Below are positions 27,247-36,354 of a stretch of 64,000 bases of DNA, one piece after another. Every line of letters starts with the position of its first letter. Positions within the stretch are counted from its first letter, which is position 1. The translations under genes and the position numbers were made by a program. A model generated the notes under the pieces. It ran no database searches, was not told where the DNA came from, and saw only the letters and a program-made list of their open reading frames with translations. The stretch comes from Xanthomonas hortorum (lineage in GTDB: Bacteria > Pseudomonadota > Gammaproteobacteria > Xanthomonadales > Xanthomonadaceae). The stretch is taken from NCBI RefSeq assembly GCF_002940005.1, contig NZ_MDEF01000002.1; one strand, 5' to 3'.

Positions 27247-27822
27247 ATGTCACTGCTCGAATCCATCGCCGTCGTGATCAACCTGCTCGGCGTCTGGCTG
27301 ACCGCGCGGCGCATTCGCTGGTGCTGGCCGGTCGGCATCGTGGCGGTGGCGCTGTACGCCTGGCTGTTCTATCAGTGGAAGCTCTATTCGGACATGCTGC
27401 TGCAAGGCGTCTACGTGCTGACCCAGCTGTACGGTTGGTGGCACTGGCAGCGCGGAACCGTCGCAGACATGCGGATTCGTCCATTGCCGATGCCGCACGC
27501 GGAGCTGTGGGTGTCGCTAGGCATCGGCGCACTGTTTGCCGCCGCGCTCGGCGCCTACATGCATCACCGCACCGATGCTGTGCTGCCGTGGCTGGATGCG
27601 GCGCTGGCCAGCTTCAGCCTGGTCGCCAGCGTGTGGGCCGCGCGCAAACGCATCGCCAACTGGGTGCTGTGGATCGTGCTCGATTGCATCTACGTGGGCG
27701 TATTCGTCAGCAAAGCGCTATACCCCACTGCCCTGCTCTACGCCGGTTTCGTGCTGCTGGCGGTGTATGGATGGCATAGCTGGAACACCCAACAGCAGCA
27801 GAACCCGGCAGGCATCGCCTGA
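27247..27822 (+). CDS. pnuC: PnuC-family vitamin/nucleoside transporter
   Basis: A 191-residue inner-membrane facilitator with about seven helices. The PnuC signature is visible as VLTQLYGWWHW near residue 58 and WIVLDCIYVGVFVSKALYPT near the C-terminus. PnuC proteins carry nicotinamide riboside, thiamine or riboflavin by facilitated diffusion driven by intracellular phosphorylation; the substrate cannot be read here. The gene follows the TonB receptor after 235 bp (27012-27246) that contain a REP-like word but no gene. The kinase at 23653 would provide the trapping step. Confidence 0.88.
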   Translation: MSLLESIAVVINLLGVWLTARRIRWCWPVGIVAVALYAWLFYQWKLYSDMLLQGVYVLTQLYGWWHWQRGTVADMRIRPLPMPHAELWVSLGIGALFAAALGAYMHHRTDAVLPWLDAALASFSLVASVWAARKRIANWVLWIVLDCIYVGVFVSKALYPTALLYAGFVLLAVYGWHSWNTQQQQNPAGIA

Positions 27823-27926
27823 GCATATGCGGTTTGTGGGCGCGTTCTTCATTACCATCGCAACATGCATCTCTTTCATCACACTGTCTTGCACATGCGC
27901 GGCGTCCGTCATCGGTGGATCTCCGC

Positions 27927-28655
27927 ATGAGCGTGTCGCGCCAATACGCCATCACCGAAATCATTTCCGCGCAGATCGCCGCCGGCGAATGGGGCCCGGA
28001 CCAGCGCCTGCCGGTGGAGCGCGAGCTTGCAGAGCGCTTCGCCTGCACCCGCATCACCTTGCGCGAGGCCTTGCAGCAGCTGGAAGCCGAAGGCCGCATT
28101 TACCGCGAAAACCGTCGTGGGTGGTTTGTCAGTGCACCGCGCGTGCGCTACGACCCCACCAGCATCGCCGGTTTCATGCAGTACGTGGCCGCGCAAGGGC
28201 GCAAGCCACGCACCGAGCTGCTGAGTGCCACCCGGCAGGCAGCCGGTGCCGCGTTCGCTGCGGCATTGCGGTTGGAGACCGCGTACGAAGAGGTCTTCGT
28301 GCTGCAACGCCGGCGCTGGATCGACCGCCGCGCGGTATTGCTGGAAACCAACGTGGTGCTGGCCGCGTGGGCGCCTGGTTTGCTGGAACATGATCTGGCC
28401 GGTTCGCTGTCGAGCGTGTTCAACCAGAAACTCGGGTTGTTCCTGAGCCGCGCGCATGTCTCGATGCATCCGGCCGGACTGGATGCCACGCAAGCCATGC
28501 TGTTGCAATCCACCACCGGCACGCCGTGCTTCCGGCTGCAGCGGGTCAGCTTTGCCGAAGACGGCCGCGCGGTGGAGCTGGATATCGAATCCTGGCGTCA
28601 CGACGCACTGGACGTGGTGGTGCGCACCGAGGCGCCGACGCGGTCGGCTTCTTGA
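27927..28655 (+). CDS. GntR-family (HutC/UTRA) transcriptional regulator
   Basis: A 242-residue regulator. The N-terminal winged helix is clear (LPVERELAERFACTRITLREALQQLEAEGRI, residues ~30-62), followed by a UTRA ligand domain (VFVLQRRRWIDRRAVLLETN, LLQSTTGTPCFRLQRVSFAEDGRAVELDIESW). It is 104 bp after pnuC in the same orientation and is the natural candidate to regulate the kinase-receptor-PnuC group. The inducer is unknown. The GTG/ATG choice was made at MSVSRQYA, just before the helix-turn-helix. Confidence 0.9.
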   Translation: MSVSRQYAITEIISAQIAAGEWGPDQRLPVERELAERFACTRITLREALQQLEAEGRIYRENRRGWFVSAPRVRYDPTSIAGFMQYVAAQGRKPRTELLSATRQAAGAAFAAALRLETAYEEVFVLQRRRWIDRRAVLLETNVVLAAWAPGLLEHDLAGSLSSVFNQKLGLFLSRAHVSMHPAGLDATQAMLLQSTTGTPCFRLQRVSFAEDGRAVELDIESWRHDALDVVVRTEAPTRSAS

Positions 28656-28723
28656 GGGGCTAACAAAACTAACGTCACGCCAGTCTATTGCAGGCCGGCT
28701 GATCTGCGGCTTGGCTGCAGGGC

Positions 28724-28825
28724 CCTTGCCCGCCCACCATCGCGGGACACGCCGCAAGTACGTCCCTGTAGGCTCTTGCGCGGCATCCATGCCGCTTAAG
28801 GTCCCGCGACGGTAGGCGGGCAAGG
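28724..28825 (+). repeat. MITE-like intergenic element, copy C (end type 2)
   Basis: A 102-bp element with ends CCTTGCCCGCCCACC and GGTAGGCGGGCAAGG and the same core as copy B, in the orientation of copy A. Confidence 0.9.
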
Positions 28826-28878
28826 ACCTGACGAGAGGGTCGGTATTTTCAATAAAACAGCCGGCAAGCTGTCTGGTG

Positions 28879-28978
28879 CGGTGTCCTCGCCGATTGCGGG
28901 ACCGTTGGCGGCATGGATGCCGCCATCGAGCCCCCAGGGACGGGTTCACGGCGTGTCCCGCAGGCGGTGAGGGCACTG
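28879..28978 (-). repeat. MITE-like intergenic element, copy D (end type 1)
   Basis: A 100-bp inverted copy with diverged type 1 ends (CGGTGTCCTCGCCG and CGGTGAGGGCACTG), 53 bp from copy C. Its core keeps GCGGGACCG, GGCGGCATGGATGCCGCC and GGCGTGTCCCGC. Confidence 0.85.
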
Positions 28979-29207
28979 CGCCCTCGACCCACTCAGCGTT
29001 TGATCTGGACTTCCGACGCGTTTGACCTGAACTTCCAACGGCATCCACCAGGATGCGCCCGACGCTACCACTGCACTCACCGCACGGCGAGCAGTCGTCA
29101 GCCTGCAGGGGACAGCGCTCAAGGAGCCGCACTGTAAGAGTGCTATACGCCGCACCGAACACCTGCTGCGCCCGCCTGGCGGTGAGCATGCCGCTTTGGC
29201 AGCTGTT

Positions 29208-30047
29208 CTACGCGTCAAATAGCCTGCGTTGTGGATCCGGCGGCGGTAGATCGGCCAGCAATTGTGCGAGTTGATCGCGCTGCGCGCGCAGTGGATCGTG
29301 CATCAGGAAGTTGGCCAGACGTGCGTGCCAGGCCGGCCAGCGGGTGGCCAATGCATCCATGTCGCCATCGGCCGGGCGGCCTTCGTGCGGCGAGGCGACG
29401 AAGGCGGTTTCGCACAGCACATTGCGCCATCCCAGCCCGCCCATGCGCAGGCTCAGATCCACCAGTGCGGCGTACCACGAGCCATAACTGCTGGCATCCA
29501 GGCCGCCGGCCTTGCGCCGCGCGCTGCCGCGCAGCAGCACGGCGTGGCCGGTGGCCGAGGGCAGTTCCGGGTGCAACGGTGGCATTGCGGCGCAGGCGGC
29601 GGCAAGCCGGTCCGGCGCGGCGGGCATGGGGTTGAGTTCGCCCAGTCGCGGCCAGCCACAGGCTTCGCCCACATTGCTCCAGGGCGTGGCGGTGGCAATC
29701 GCCGCATCGCGCGCAAAGCAGGCGTTGAGCTGATTCAACCATCCCGGCAGCGGGCAGGCATCCACACCCAGCACCACCACATCGGCATCGCCGCAGCCGC
29801 TGAGCATTTCGTCCAGATGCGCGACCTCGCCGAGCATGCGCTGGCGGCGGGTGTGATGCGCCTGCAACGGCGTGCGCGCCAACCAATGTTCGATCACCGC
29901 TCGGCCGCGCGGGCCGGCCTGCGCATCGTCGGCCAACCACACCCGCGTGCCGGCGGGTGTGGCCGCATCCAGTGCGCCCAGGCAGGCATCCAACGCCTCG
30001 TCGTCGGTGCCAACCGGCACCAGCACGACGGGCAGCGCTGCACTCAC
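29208..30047 (-). CDS. Family 2 glycosyltransferase-like protein coupled to xpsD
   Basis: A 279-residue protein reading as a GT-A fold. VVLVPVGTDDEALDACLGAL is the first strand region, DVVVLGVDACPLPGWLNQL corresponds to the donor/metal site, and ATATPWSNVGEACGWP is the segment typical of rhamnosyltransferase-like GT2 enzymes. The start is a GTG overlapping the xpsD stop (GTGA), so it is translated with the secretin. Whether it glycosylates a secretion component, a substrate or a surface glycan cannot be decided. It is not one of the standard type II secretion genes. Confidence 0.75.
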   Translation of the reverse strand: MSAALPVVLVPVGTDDEALDACLGALDAATPAGTRVWLADDAQAGPRGRAVIEHWLARTPLQAHHTRRQRMLGEVAHLDEMLSGCGDADVVVLGVDACPLPGWLNQLNACFARDAAIATATPWSNVGEACGWPRLGELNPMPAAPDRLAAACAAMPPLHPELPSATGHAVLLRGSARRKAGGLDASSYGSWYAALVDLSLRMGGLGWRNVLCETAFVASPHEGRPADGDMDALATRWPAWHARLANFLMHDPLRAQRDQLAQLLADLPPPDPQRRLFDA

Positions 30048-32353
30048 TGCGGCTTCTGGCTAGGTTTCAGCGGCTCCATGGCTTTGAACTTCTGACCGTA
30101 TTCGTCGGTGAGATTGCGCGCTTCCTGCGGGTTGCGCACGATCGACGGGGTAATCAGCACGATGACTTCGCGGCGGGTCGTGTCCCTGGTCTTCTGACCA
30201 AACAAGGCACCGACCACCGGCAACTTGCTGAGGAACGGGACACCTGAACTACCGTCGCTGGTGCTGTCATCGATCAGGCCGGCCAGCATCATGGTGTCGC
30301 CACTCTGCACCGCAGCTTCGGTTTTGACACGGCGCGTATTGATATCGACGTTACAGGCAGCGCTGTTGACGGTCGTGGTGGTTGCCGCCGTACACGCTGC
30401 TGGCCGTGCACCCGGCGTGCTTATTTCCTGCACGATATCCAGGAACACCATGCCGTCCTTGGTAACACGCGGGCGCACTTTCAGGATCACGCCGGTATCG
30501 ATGTACTGCACCGACGAGAAGCTGCTGTCGCTGCCCAGCCCAGTGTTGATCGATGTGGAATTGATCGGAATTCGCGAACCCACATTGAGCGTGGCTTCTG
30601 CGTTGTTTCGCACAAAGACCGATGGCGTCTGCAGCAGGCGAATATTGGTGACCTGATCCAGCGCACTGATGACCGCAGCCGCATTTTTCCCCAGGAATGT
30701 CCAACCCACCCCGTTGTTGGTGATGCTTCCCGCTATGTCGCCCCAGATATTGCGGCCCGCAGCCGATGGCAGTGCAGGACCGCCACCATTACCGTTGGCG
30801 TTGAACGGAGTTGTCACCGCATTCTCGAAGTACCAGTTCACACCGTACTGCAGCTGGCCAGTCAAATTCACCTCAGCCACCTGCGCTTCGATATGTACCT
30901 GCATCGGCATCACGTCGAGCTTCTCGATGACGTCGCGGATCGAGCTCCACGCCTGCGGTGTGGAGCGCACCAGCAAAGTATTGGTTTCGGCCACCGCAGA
31001 TACGCCGACCTTGTCGCCAGCCACTTCCAGCGTCACCGCACCATTGCCGTTGCTGCGCGGCGACAACTGCAAGCTGCCGTTGCCCAGGCCACCACTGCTG
31101 CTGCCACTGCCACTGCCACTGCTGCCGCCGAAGCTGCTGCCGGACGAGCTGCCATCGTTGCTTTCGCCGATGCTGCCGCCGGTGTTACCGGAGCTGCCAC
31201 CCATGCTGCTGTCGCGATTGCCGGCCACGCCGCCGAGTACGCTGGTTTCCGAACCCGGTGCCAGCGATGCATTCGAGTCGCTGCCATTGCCACGCCCGCC
31301 GAATACTTCCGACAGGCGGTCGGCCAGGTCCTTGGCCTTGATGTATTTCAACTCATACGAGAACAACCGCACGCCGCCACCGGCGCTGTCGATGCGGTCC
31401 AGCCATTGCTGGATCTGGTCCAGATAGCGCGGCTGCGGGGTGATCACCAGCACCGCGTTGGCGTTTTCCAGCGGCATGAAACGGAACATGCCGGCGCTGG
31501 GCGTCTTGCTCTGTTCGCCGAAGACCTTTTCCAGATCGGCGGAGACCTTCTCGGCCTTGCCGGACTGGATCGGGAACACGCCCACCGACATGCCCGACAA
31601 CCAATCCACGTCGAAGATCTGCACGGTGCGCAGGTAGTTTTCCAACTCGGCGCGGGTACCGCCGAGCGTGATCACATTGCGCGAGTTGTCGGTGCCGACG
31701 ATGGCGTTGGGCCGTGCATACGGCTCAAGCACCTTTTTCATTTCGCTGGCGGAGATGAACTTCAACGGCACCACGCGCACCTCGAAACCGCGCGCGGACG
31801 ACGGCGATGCGGTGCTGGGTGCGACGGTGCCGGCCAGCGCCTGGTCGGCCGGCACGATGTTGTAGCGGCCACCGTTGAACACCATGCGCGCGTTGTTCCA
31901 GCCCAGCACCATTTCCAGCAGGTTCAAGGCTTGCGCCGGCGAGACCGGATTGGGCGTGGCCAGGGTCACGGTGCCCTGCACGCCCGGGGCGATGACGTAG
32001 TTCTGGCCGAGCATGTCGCCCAGGATCGCCTTGACCACCGCCTGCACCGATTCGCCTTCGAAATTGAAAGTGGCGCTGCCGCTGCTGGCCATGCCCAGCG
32101 TGGGCGACGGCGCGGCGGCTGCGCTCTGGTTGATCATGCTGCCGCTGCCGCGACGGATCACCGGCACCGGCTTGGCGCTGGTGTTGCCGTCGGCAGCTTG
32201 CTCGGCGCCGGTCTGGGTGGCGCCGGCGGCGCCGACTTGCGGATCCAGGCGCGCGTCGCGGCGCACGTCCGGCGGTGGAGTGGTGGCACAACCGGCCAAC
32301 AGGCCAATCAGCAGGGACACGGGGAACAGGCGCGGCGTCATGCGTTCACTCAT
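30044..32353 (-). CDS. xpsD: Type II secretion secretin XpsD (GspD)
   Basis: Outer-membrane multimeric channel through which folded enzymes leave the cell. The 769-residue lipoprotein has lipobox LLAGC near residue 20, N-terminal N0-N3 domains (FEGESVQAVVKAILGDML, VPLKFISASEMKKVLEPYA), a Gly/Ser-rich insertion near residues 370-415, and the secretin core. The core includes VHIEAQVAEVNL, SVFVRNNAEATLNVGSRIPI, ILKVRPRVT and TMMLAGLIDD. The ATG overlaps the xpsN stop (ATGA). It is the last of the core xps genes. Confidence 0.96.
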   Translation of the reverse strand: MSERMTPRLFPVSLLIGLLAGCATTPPPDVRRDARLDPQVGAAGATQTGAEQAADGNTSAKPVPVIRRGSGSMINQSAAAAPSPTLGMASSGSATFNFEGESVQAVVKAILGDMLGQNYVIAPGVQGTVTLATPNPVSPAQALNLLEMVLGWNNARMVFNGGRYNIVPADQALAGTVAPSTASPSSARGFEVRVVPLKFISASEMKKVLEPYARPNAIVGTDNSRNVITLGGTRAELENYLRTVQIFDVDWLSGMSVGVFPIQSGKAEKVSADLEKVFGEQSKTPSAGMFRFMPLENANAVLVITPQPRYLDQIQQWLDRIDSAGGGVRLFSYELKYIKAKDLADRLSEVFGGRGNGSDSNASLAPGSETSVLGGVAGNRDSSMGGSSGNTGGSIGESNDGSSSGSSFGGSSGSGSGSSSGGLGNGSLQLSPRSNGNGAVTLEVAGDKVGVSAVAETNTLLVRSTPQAWSSIRDVIEKLDVMPMQVHIEAQVAEVNLTGQLQYGVNWYFENAVTTPFNANGNGGGPALPSAAGRNIWGDIAGSITNNGVGWTFLGKNAAAVISALDQVTNIRLLQTPSVFVRNNAEATLNVGSRIPINSTSINTGLGSDSSFSSVQYIDTGVILKVRPRVTKDGMVFLDIVQEISTPGARPAACTAATTTTVNSAACNVDINTRRVKTEAAVQSGDTMMLAGLIDDSTSDGSSGVPFLSKLPVVGALFGQKTRDTTRREVIVLITPSIVRNPQEARNLTDEYGQKFKAMEPLKPSQKPQ

Positions 32354-33126
32354 TGGGTCTGACCGGGGGTTGAGCCGCTCTGGCGCTGCTGTTGCAGCTG
32401 GCGGCGTCGGGCTTCGATGCGTTCGCGGATGGCACGCATCTGATCGTCGGAGGGGCGTGGGGCTTCCTGGGCACCGTCGCTGCGTTGCGGCGGCACCGTC
32501 GGCGGTGCCTGCCCGCCGGGCTGCTGGGCAGGCGTGGCAGGCTGAGGCTGCTGCACCGCGGCGGCGTCGGGCGATGGTAATGGTGGCGTGGCGCCGGGTG
32601 CAGCCGGCGCGCCGGCATTGGCGGTGGGCGGCTGCCCGCCCTGGCCGTTGAAGACCTGCAGTTCCAGGGTCTGGGTGCCGCCAGGGCCTTCGATGGTGGC
32701 GCTGCGCGGCTGCAGCGCGAGCAGGCGCCAGCCCTTGACCGCATCGCCGCCGAGTTTGACCCGCACCGAATCGTGCGGGTCCAGGGTCAGCGTGGCCATC
32801 TTGAAGTTGTCCGTCAGCAGCACGCCGGTCAGCCGCACCGTCGATGCGGCGCCGCTGCCGTCGTTGCCGGACAGGAAGAACGGATGCGGCAGGCGGTCTT
32901 CGGCGAAGGCCGGGTGCGCGGCGATTTCCGAATATTTCTCGAACGCGCCCAGCCGCTCCGGCGCCGGTGCCGGCAGGGTGGGCAGGCGCTGCACCAGCGC
33001 CGGGTCGTCGGGCAGCAGCTCCACCCGCTTGCCCAGGCCGGCCACCGCCAGCACGCATACCAGCAGCGCCCAGCCGACCACGGTGGCCAGCAGCCAGGTG
33101 CGCAGCCCGATCAGGTCAAGGCGCAT
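32350..33126 (-). CDS. xpsN: Type II secretion protein XpsN (GspC-like)
   Basis: A 258-residue bitopic inner-membrane protein with one helix at residues ~10-30 (TWLLATVVGWALLVCVLAV). A periplasmic domain follows, around VRLTGVLLTDNFKMATLTL and LEGPGGTQ-like strands, resembling the GspC homology region. A Pro/Ala/Gln-rich tail ends the protein. Xanthomonads lack a gene named xpsC, and XpsN is thought to fill the bridging role between XpsL-M and the secretin. It overlaps xpsM by 11 bp and xpsD by 4 bp. Confidence 0.9.
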   Translation of the reverse strand: MRLDLIGLRTWLLATVVGWALLVCVLAVAGLGKRVELLPDDPALVQRLPTLPAPAPERLGAFEKYSEIAAHPAFAEDRLPHPFFLSGNDGSGAASTVRLTGVLLTDNFKMATLTLDPHDSVRVKLGGDAVKGWRLLALQPRSATIEGPGGTQTLELQVFNGQGGQPPTANAGAPAAPGATPPLPSPDAAAVQQPQPATPAQQPGGQAPPTVPPQRSDGAQEAPRPSDDQMRAIRERIEARRRQLQQQRQSGSTPGQTQ

Positions 33127-33769
33127 TGCTGGCCTCCGCGGCGTCGGGGGCGGCGGGTGCAGCGTCGGTATTCAGCGGTGCGGCGCTGGCGCCCGGGCGC
33201 AGATAGCCGGCCAGTTCGAAGGCGATATCCAGGCCGTTGCCGCTTTCGTTGGGCGAGAGCTGGTAGCGCTGCGCCATCACGTTGAGGTTGTCCACGAACA
33301 GGCGCGGGGTGCCGTTTTCCAGGCTGTACAGCACGGAGGCCAGTTCCGGGGTACCGCAGCGCAGGCGCACCTGCACCGCGACGCGGGTGAAGCGGTCCTT
33401 GCTCTCCGGCTGCAACGGCGAGCGGTTGCTGATGGCGCAGCTGCGGTTGCCGGGGCTGGCTTCCACCACCGCGCGTTCCAGCCGCTGCACCAGCCCGGCC
33501 GAGGCCAGTTCGGCGGACGTCTCCGGCAAGAAGCCGGGGCGGCTTTCCAGGGTCTCGCGCGCCTGACGCAACCGTTTGCTCACTTCCGGCGCCTGCTGCA
33601 ATTGCACGCGCACGCGCAGCTCGCGCTCGCGCAGCGCTTGCAGATCGTCCTGCACCACGATCATCGGCTGGGTGAACCATGGGTGCACCAGCACCAGATA
33701 GGCCACACCGATCACCAGCAGCAACAGGCCCAAAGCGATCCAGCGATCGCGCTTAACGCTGCGTGGCAT
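33116..33769 (-). CDS. xpsM: Type II secretion protein XpsM (GspM)
   Basis: A 217-residue inner-membrane platform protein: MPRSVKRDRW, one helix (IALGLLLLVIGVAYLVLV), a coiled segment (LQALRERELRVRVQLQQ) and a ferredoxin-like periplasmic domain. It partners XpsL and XpsN. The start was placed at MPRSVK because upstream codons lie inside xpsL; the genes overlap by 17 bp. Confidence 0.92.
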   Translation of the reverse strand: MPRSVKRDRWIALGLLLLVIGVAYLVLVHPWFTQPMIVVQDDLQALRERELRVRVQLQQAPEVSKRLRQARETLESRPGFLPETSAELASAGLVQRLERAVVEASPGNRSCAISNRSPLQPESKDRFTRVAVQVRLRCGTPELASVLYSLENGTPRLFVDNLNVMAQRYQLSPNESGNGLDIAFELAGYLRPGASAAPLNTDAAPAAPDAAEASNAP

Positions 33770-34874
33770 CGGCCGCCTCCTTGGCATCGGGACCTGCCAG
33801 CTCGGCGGTGATGGTGAAGCGGTCCACATTACGACCGGCATCGCTCTGCAGCACGCCGGTCAGCGAGGGCGTGCGCCACAGCGGCGAGCCTTCCAGGCGA
33901 CGCACCAGCGAGGACGCTTCGTTGCTCAATCCGATCAACTGCAATTGCCCGCCTTCGACCGAGAATTTTTCCAGATAGGTGCCGCCGGGAAGACGCCGGC
34001 TCAGCTCGTCCCAGATTTCCACCGAGGTGGGGCGGGTGGCGCGTTGCTGCTGGAAGAAGGTGGCACCTTCGACCAGATCCAGCAATTGCTGGCGTTCGGC
34101 AGCGACCTGGCGCGCACGTGCGGCGTTGGCCTGCACCTTGGCACGCAAGTCGTCGGCGGCCTGGCGGCGGTTGTCCAGCAGCAGCCAACCGGCCACTGCC
34201 AATAGCACCAGTGCGGCGGCGGTGAGCAACAGATTCCAGCGCTGCATCGGGTCGCTGCGGCGCAGGCGACGCGCCGGCGGCAGCAGGTTCACGCCTAGCG
34301 GCAGGCCATGCGCATCGGTCACATCGATGCCCGACAACGCGCTGCTCCATGCGTCGGGCACACCGTCCGGGCCATCGATCATGCGGCGCGGCACCACCAC
34401 CAGTTCGGCATCGAGCTGGCCGTCTTCGCGCACATCCAGCACGCGCGCGTCGAAATACACCTGGTCGGCAGTGAACGGGGTTTGCCGATCGATTTCAAAA
34501 CGCGCCACATCCTGCAAACGCGCGGCGGCGGCGGCAGGCAGGCGCAACGGACGACGCAAGGCATGCGCGGCCGGCAACAGCCAATGCCGCGGCAGTCCTT
34601 CCAGTGCGGTCGGCAGCAAGGCATTGACTTCCTGCGGCTGAACCGGCCACGGCAGGCTGGCGATGGTCTCGCTGCTGTGGTCGCGCTGGCGCAGCAGTTG
34701 CAGCGTGTCGCCGTCCGGTTGCAGCAACAGGCGTGACTGCGACAGACCCAACTGCCATTGCCAGCGCTGCGGCAACCAGGCCAGCAACGATTGCTGCCAC
34801 CAACGCCAGAAGCCTCCGGCTCCCGGCATGGCGCGTACGCCGATACGACCCAAGGTATCCCGCCATGCGGTCAT
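33753..34874 (-). CDS. xpsL: Type II secretion protein XpsL (GspL)
   Basis: A 373-residue bitopic protein that anchors the XpsE ATPase to the membrane. The cytoplasmic actin-like domain occupies the first ~210 residues. One helix follows (LLLTAAALVLLAVAGWLLL), then a coiled periplasmic part (DDLRAKVQANAARARQVAAE) and a C-terminal ferredoxin-like fold. The ATG overlaps the xpsK stop (ATGA). Confidence 0.93.
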   Translation of the reverse strand: MTAWRDTLGRIGVRAMPGAGGFWRWWQQSLLAWLPQRWQWQLGLSQSRLLLQPDGDTLQLLRQRDHSSETIASLPWPVQPQEVNALLPTALEGLPRHWLLPAAHALRRPLRLPAAAAARLQDVARFEIDRQTPFTADQVYFDARVLDVREDGQLDAELVVVPRRMIDGPDGVPDAWSSALSGIDVTDAHGLPLGVNLLPPARRLRRSDPMQRWNLLLTAAALVLLAVAGWLLLDNRRQAADDLRAKVQANAARARQVAAERQQLLDLVEGATFFQQQRATRPTSVEIWDELSRRLPGGTYLEKFSVEGGQLQLIGLSNEASSLVRRLEGSPLWRTPSLTGVLQSDAGRNVDRFTITAELAGPDAKEAADATQR

Positions 34875-35722
34875 TGCACTGCTGCTCCCTCTTCCCAACG
34901 CAACACGGTATAGGCCGACCCAGGTAATGCGGACGCACTGATGGACACGACCGCCCGCAATACGGCCTCGCGTCCCTGACTCAGTCGCGCCCGGCTCTCG
35001 ATACTATAAGTGTCCGAGCCACCGAGCGTCGCCTCGCTGCCCGGCAAACCCGGCGGCGCATCACGCTGGGCCAGCAATTGCCGCGCATCCAGCCCCATCG
35101 CGGTCAACACCGGGCCCGGCGCAAAACGCGCTTCAGGCCGCGAACGGCCGCTGTACAGCGTGAGGTTGGGCAACAGCTTGCGATACAGCTCGCCATCCAT
35201 GCCCAGCACCAGGCGCAACTCGCCTAGCGTTTCGAACGGGCCATCTTTTGCGCCGTACGGCAACCCGGCATCGGCGTAATCGCGGTCTTCTGCGCCGCCG
35301 CCCGGCTGGCTCAACGAGTCGCCATCGCGCCAATCGACGATGGCGCCGGCAATGCGTGCATCGCGGCCCTGCTCGCCACCGACTGCGCGCACCAATCCCG
35401 CCAGCAATGCAGGCTCGGCCATATTCAAATCCACCTTGCCGCTTTCGTCGGTAATGCGGATCTCCACCGTGGCATCGTCCATCTGCCAACGATAGCGCCG
35501 GCCGTCTGCACGCCAGCGCGCCTGCGTATCGGTACTTTGCAAGCGAAACAATGCGTATTCCAGGCCGGAGCGCGCGTATTCCTGCGCCTGCGCGCCGTTG
35601 CGCAGCATGCTGCCCTGCAGCGCTTCCACCCGCGCGGTCAGCGCGAATGCGCCGATCATCGCGGTGAGCAAGGCGATCAACCACAACACCAGCACCAGCG
35701 CGGCGCCGCGCATGCGGCTCAT
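34871..35722 (-). CDS. xpsK: Type II secretion minor pseudopilin XpsK (GspK)
   Basis: A 283-residue tip pseudopilin. The N-terminus RGAALVLVLWLIALLTAMIG is the GspK form of the prepilin signal and lacks the conserved Glu at +5, as in other GspK proteins. The large globular domain contains ITDESGKVDLN and a helix-hairpin-like PFETLGELRLVLGM. It overlaps xpsJ and xpsL by four bases each. Confidence 0.94.
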   Translation of the reverse strand: MSRMRGAALVLVLWLIALLTAMIGAFALTARVEALQGSMLRNGAQAQEYARSGLEYALFRLQSTDTQARWRADGRRYRWQMDDATVEIRITDESGKVDLNMAEPALLAGLVRAVGGEQGRDARIAGAIVDWRDGDSLSQPGGGAEDRDYADAGLPYGAKDGPFETLGELRLVLGMDGELYRKLLPNLTLYSGRSRPEARFAPGPVLTAMGLDARQLLAQRDAPPGLPGSEATLGGSDTYSIESRARLSQGREAVLRAVVSISASALPGSAYTVLRWEEGAAVQ

Positions 35723-36354
35723 TGCCCCGCCCCCGGGTTGCTGGACTGCGGCAACGCCACCACCAACGGCGGCCACACGGCATTGCCGCTACGAATCTCG
35801 ATGCGCACCAGCAGCGGCAGCCGGTCGTGCCATTCCCATTGCGGCAACCACGCGCTCAGGCGGCCGCTCTGCGGATCCATGCCACGATAACGAAAGCTCA
35901 CCTGCTGCACGCCTTCGGCGAGTGTTTCCGGCGGCAGCGTGGTGCCCTCTTCGATCGACTTGCCCGACTGCAGCATGGTCAATGCAATCAACAGATTGCG
36001 CTGCTCGCCATCGCCGGCCACCGACAGATCATGCAGATACGGCCCACCACGGCCCAGATAATCCGGTACGTCGGCAGCAAAACGCATGCGCTGCGGCTCG
36101 CCGATGAACAACATCGGCTGCTGGCTTTGCGGGTCGATGCCCATCGCGATCGGCAAGGCCGCCGCCAGCCGGCGGCGCAGGAATTCTTCCACCGCGCGCA
36201 CGCGCTCGCTGCGCTGGGCGATCGCTTCGCCGCGCTGACTCACCGCACTGGCCGAGCGCAAGGTAGCGAACGCCAATGCCAGCCCGCCGACCAGCAACAT
36301 CGTGGCCAGCAACACTTCGATCAGGGTGAACCCTGCGCTGCGCGAACGGCTCAT
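35719..36354 (-). CDS. xpsJ: Type II secretion minor pseudopilin XpsJ (GspJ)
   Basis: A 211-residue pseudopilin with the prepilin peptidase site SAG/FTLIEVLLA, including Glu +5, followed by the hydrophobic helix and a globular domain. It overlaps xpsI and xpsK by ATGA junctions, so the minor pseudopilins are translated in step. Confidence 0.94.
   Translation of the reverse strand: MSRSRSAGFTLIEVLLATMLLVGGLALAFATLRSASAVSQRGEAIAQRSERVRAVEEFLRRRLAAALPIAMGIDPQSQQPMLFIGEPQRMRFAADVPDYLGRGGPYLHDLSVAGDGEQRNLLIALTMLQSGKSIEEGTTLPPETLAEGVQQVSFRYRGMDPQSGRLSAWLPQWEWHDRLPLLVRIEIRSGNAVWPPLVVALPQSSNPGAGQ

Larger units (their letters stand above)
28656..29207. other. Gene-free stretch with two MITE-like elements
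   Basis: About 550 bp between the GntR gene and the end of the xps-linked glycosyltransferase gene. It holds the repeat elements at 28724-28825 and 28879-28978 and otherwise only short unconserved frames. Confidence 0.7.
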
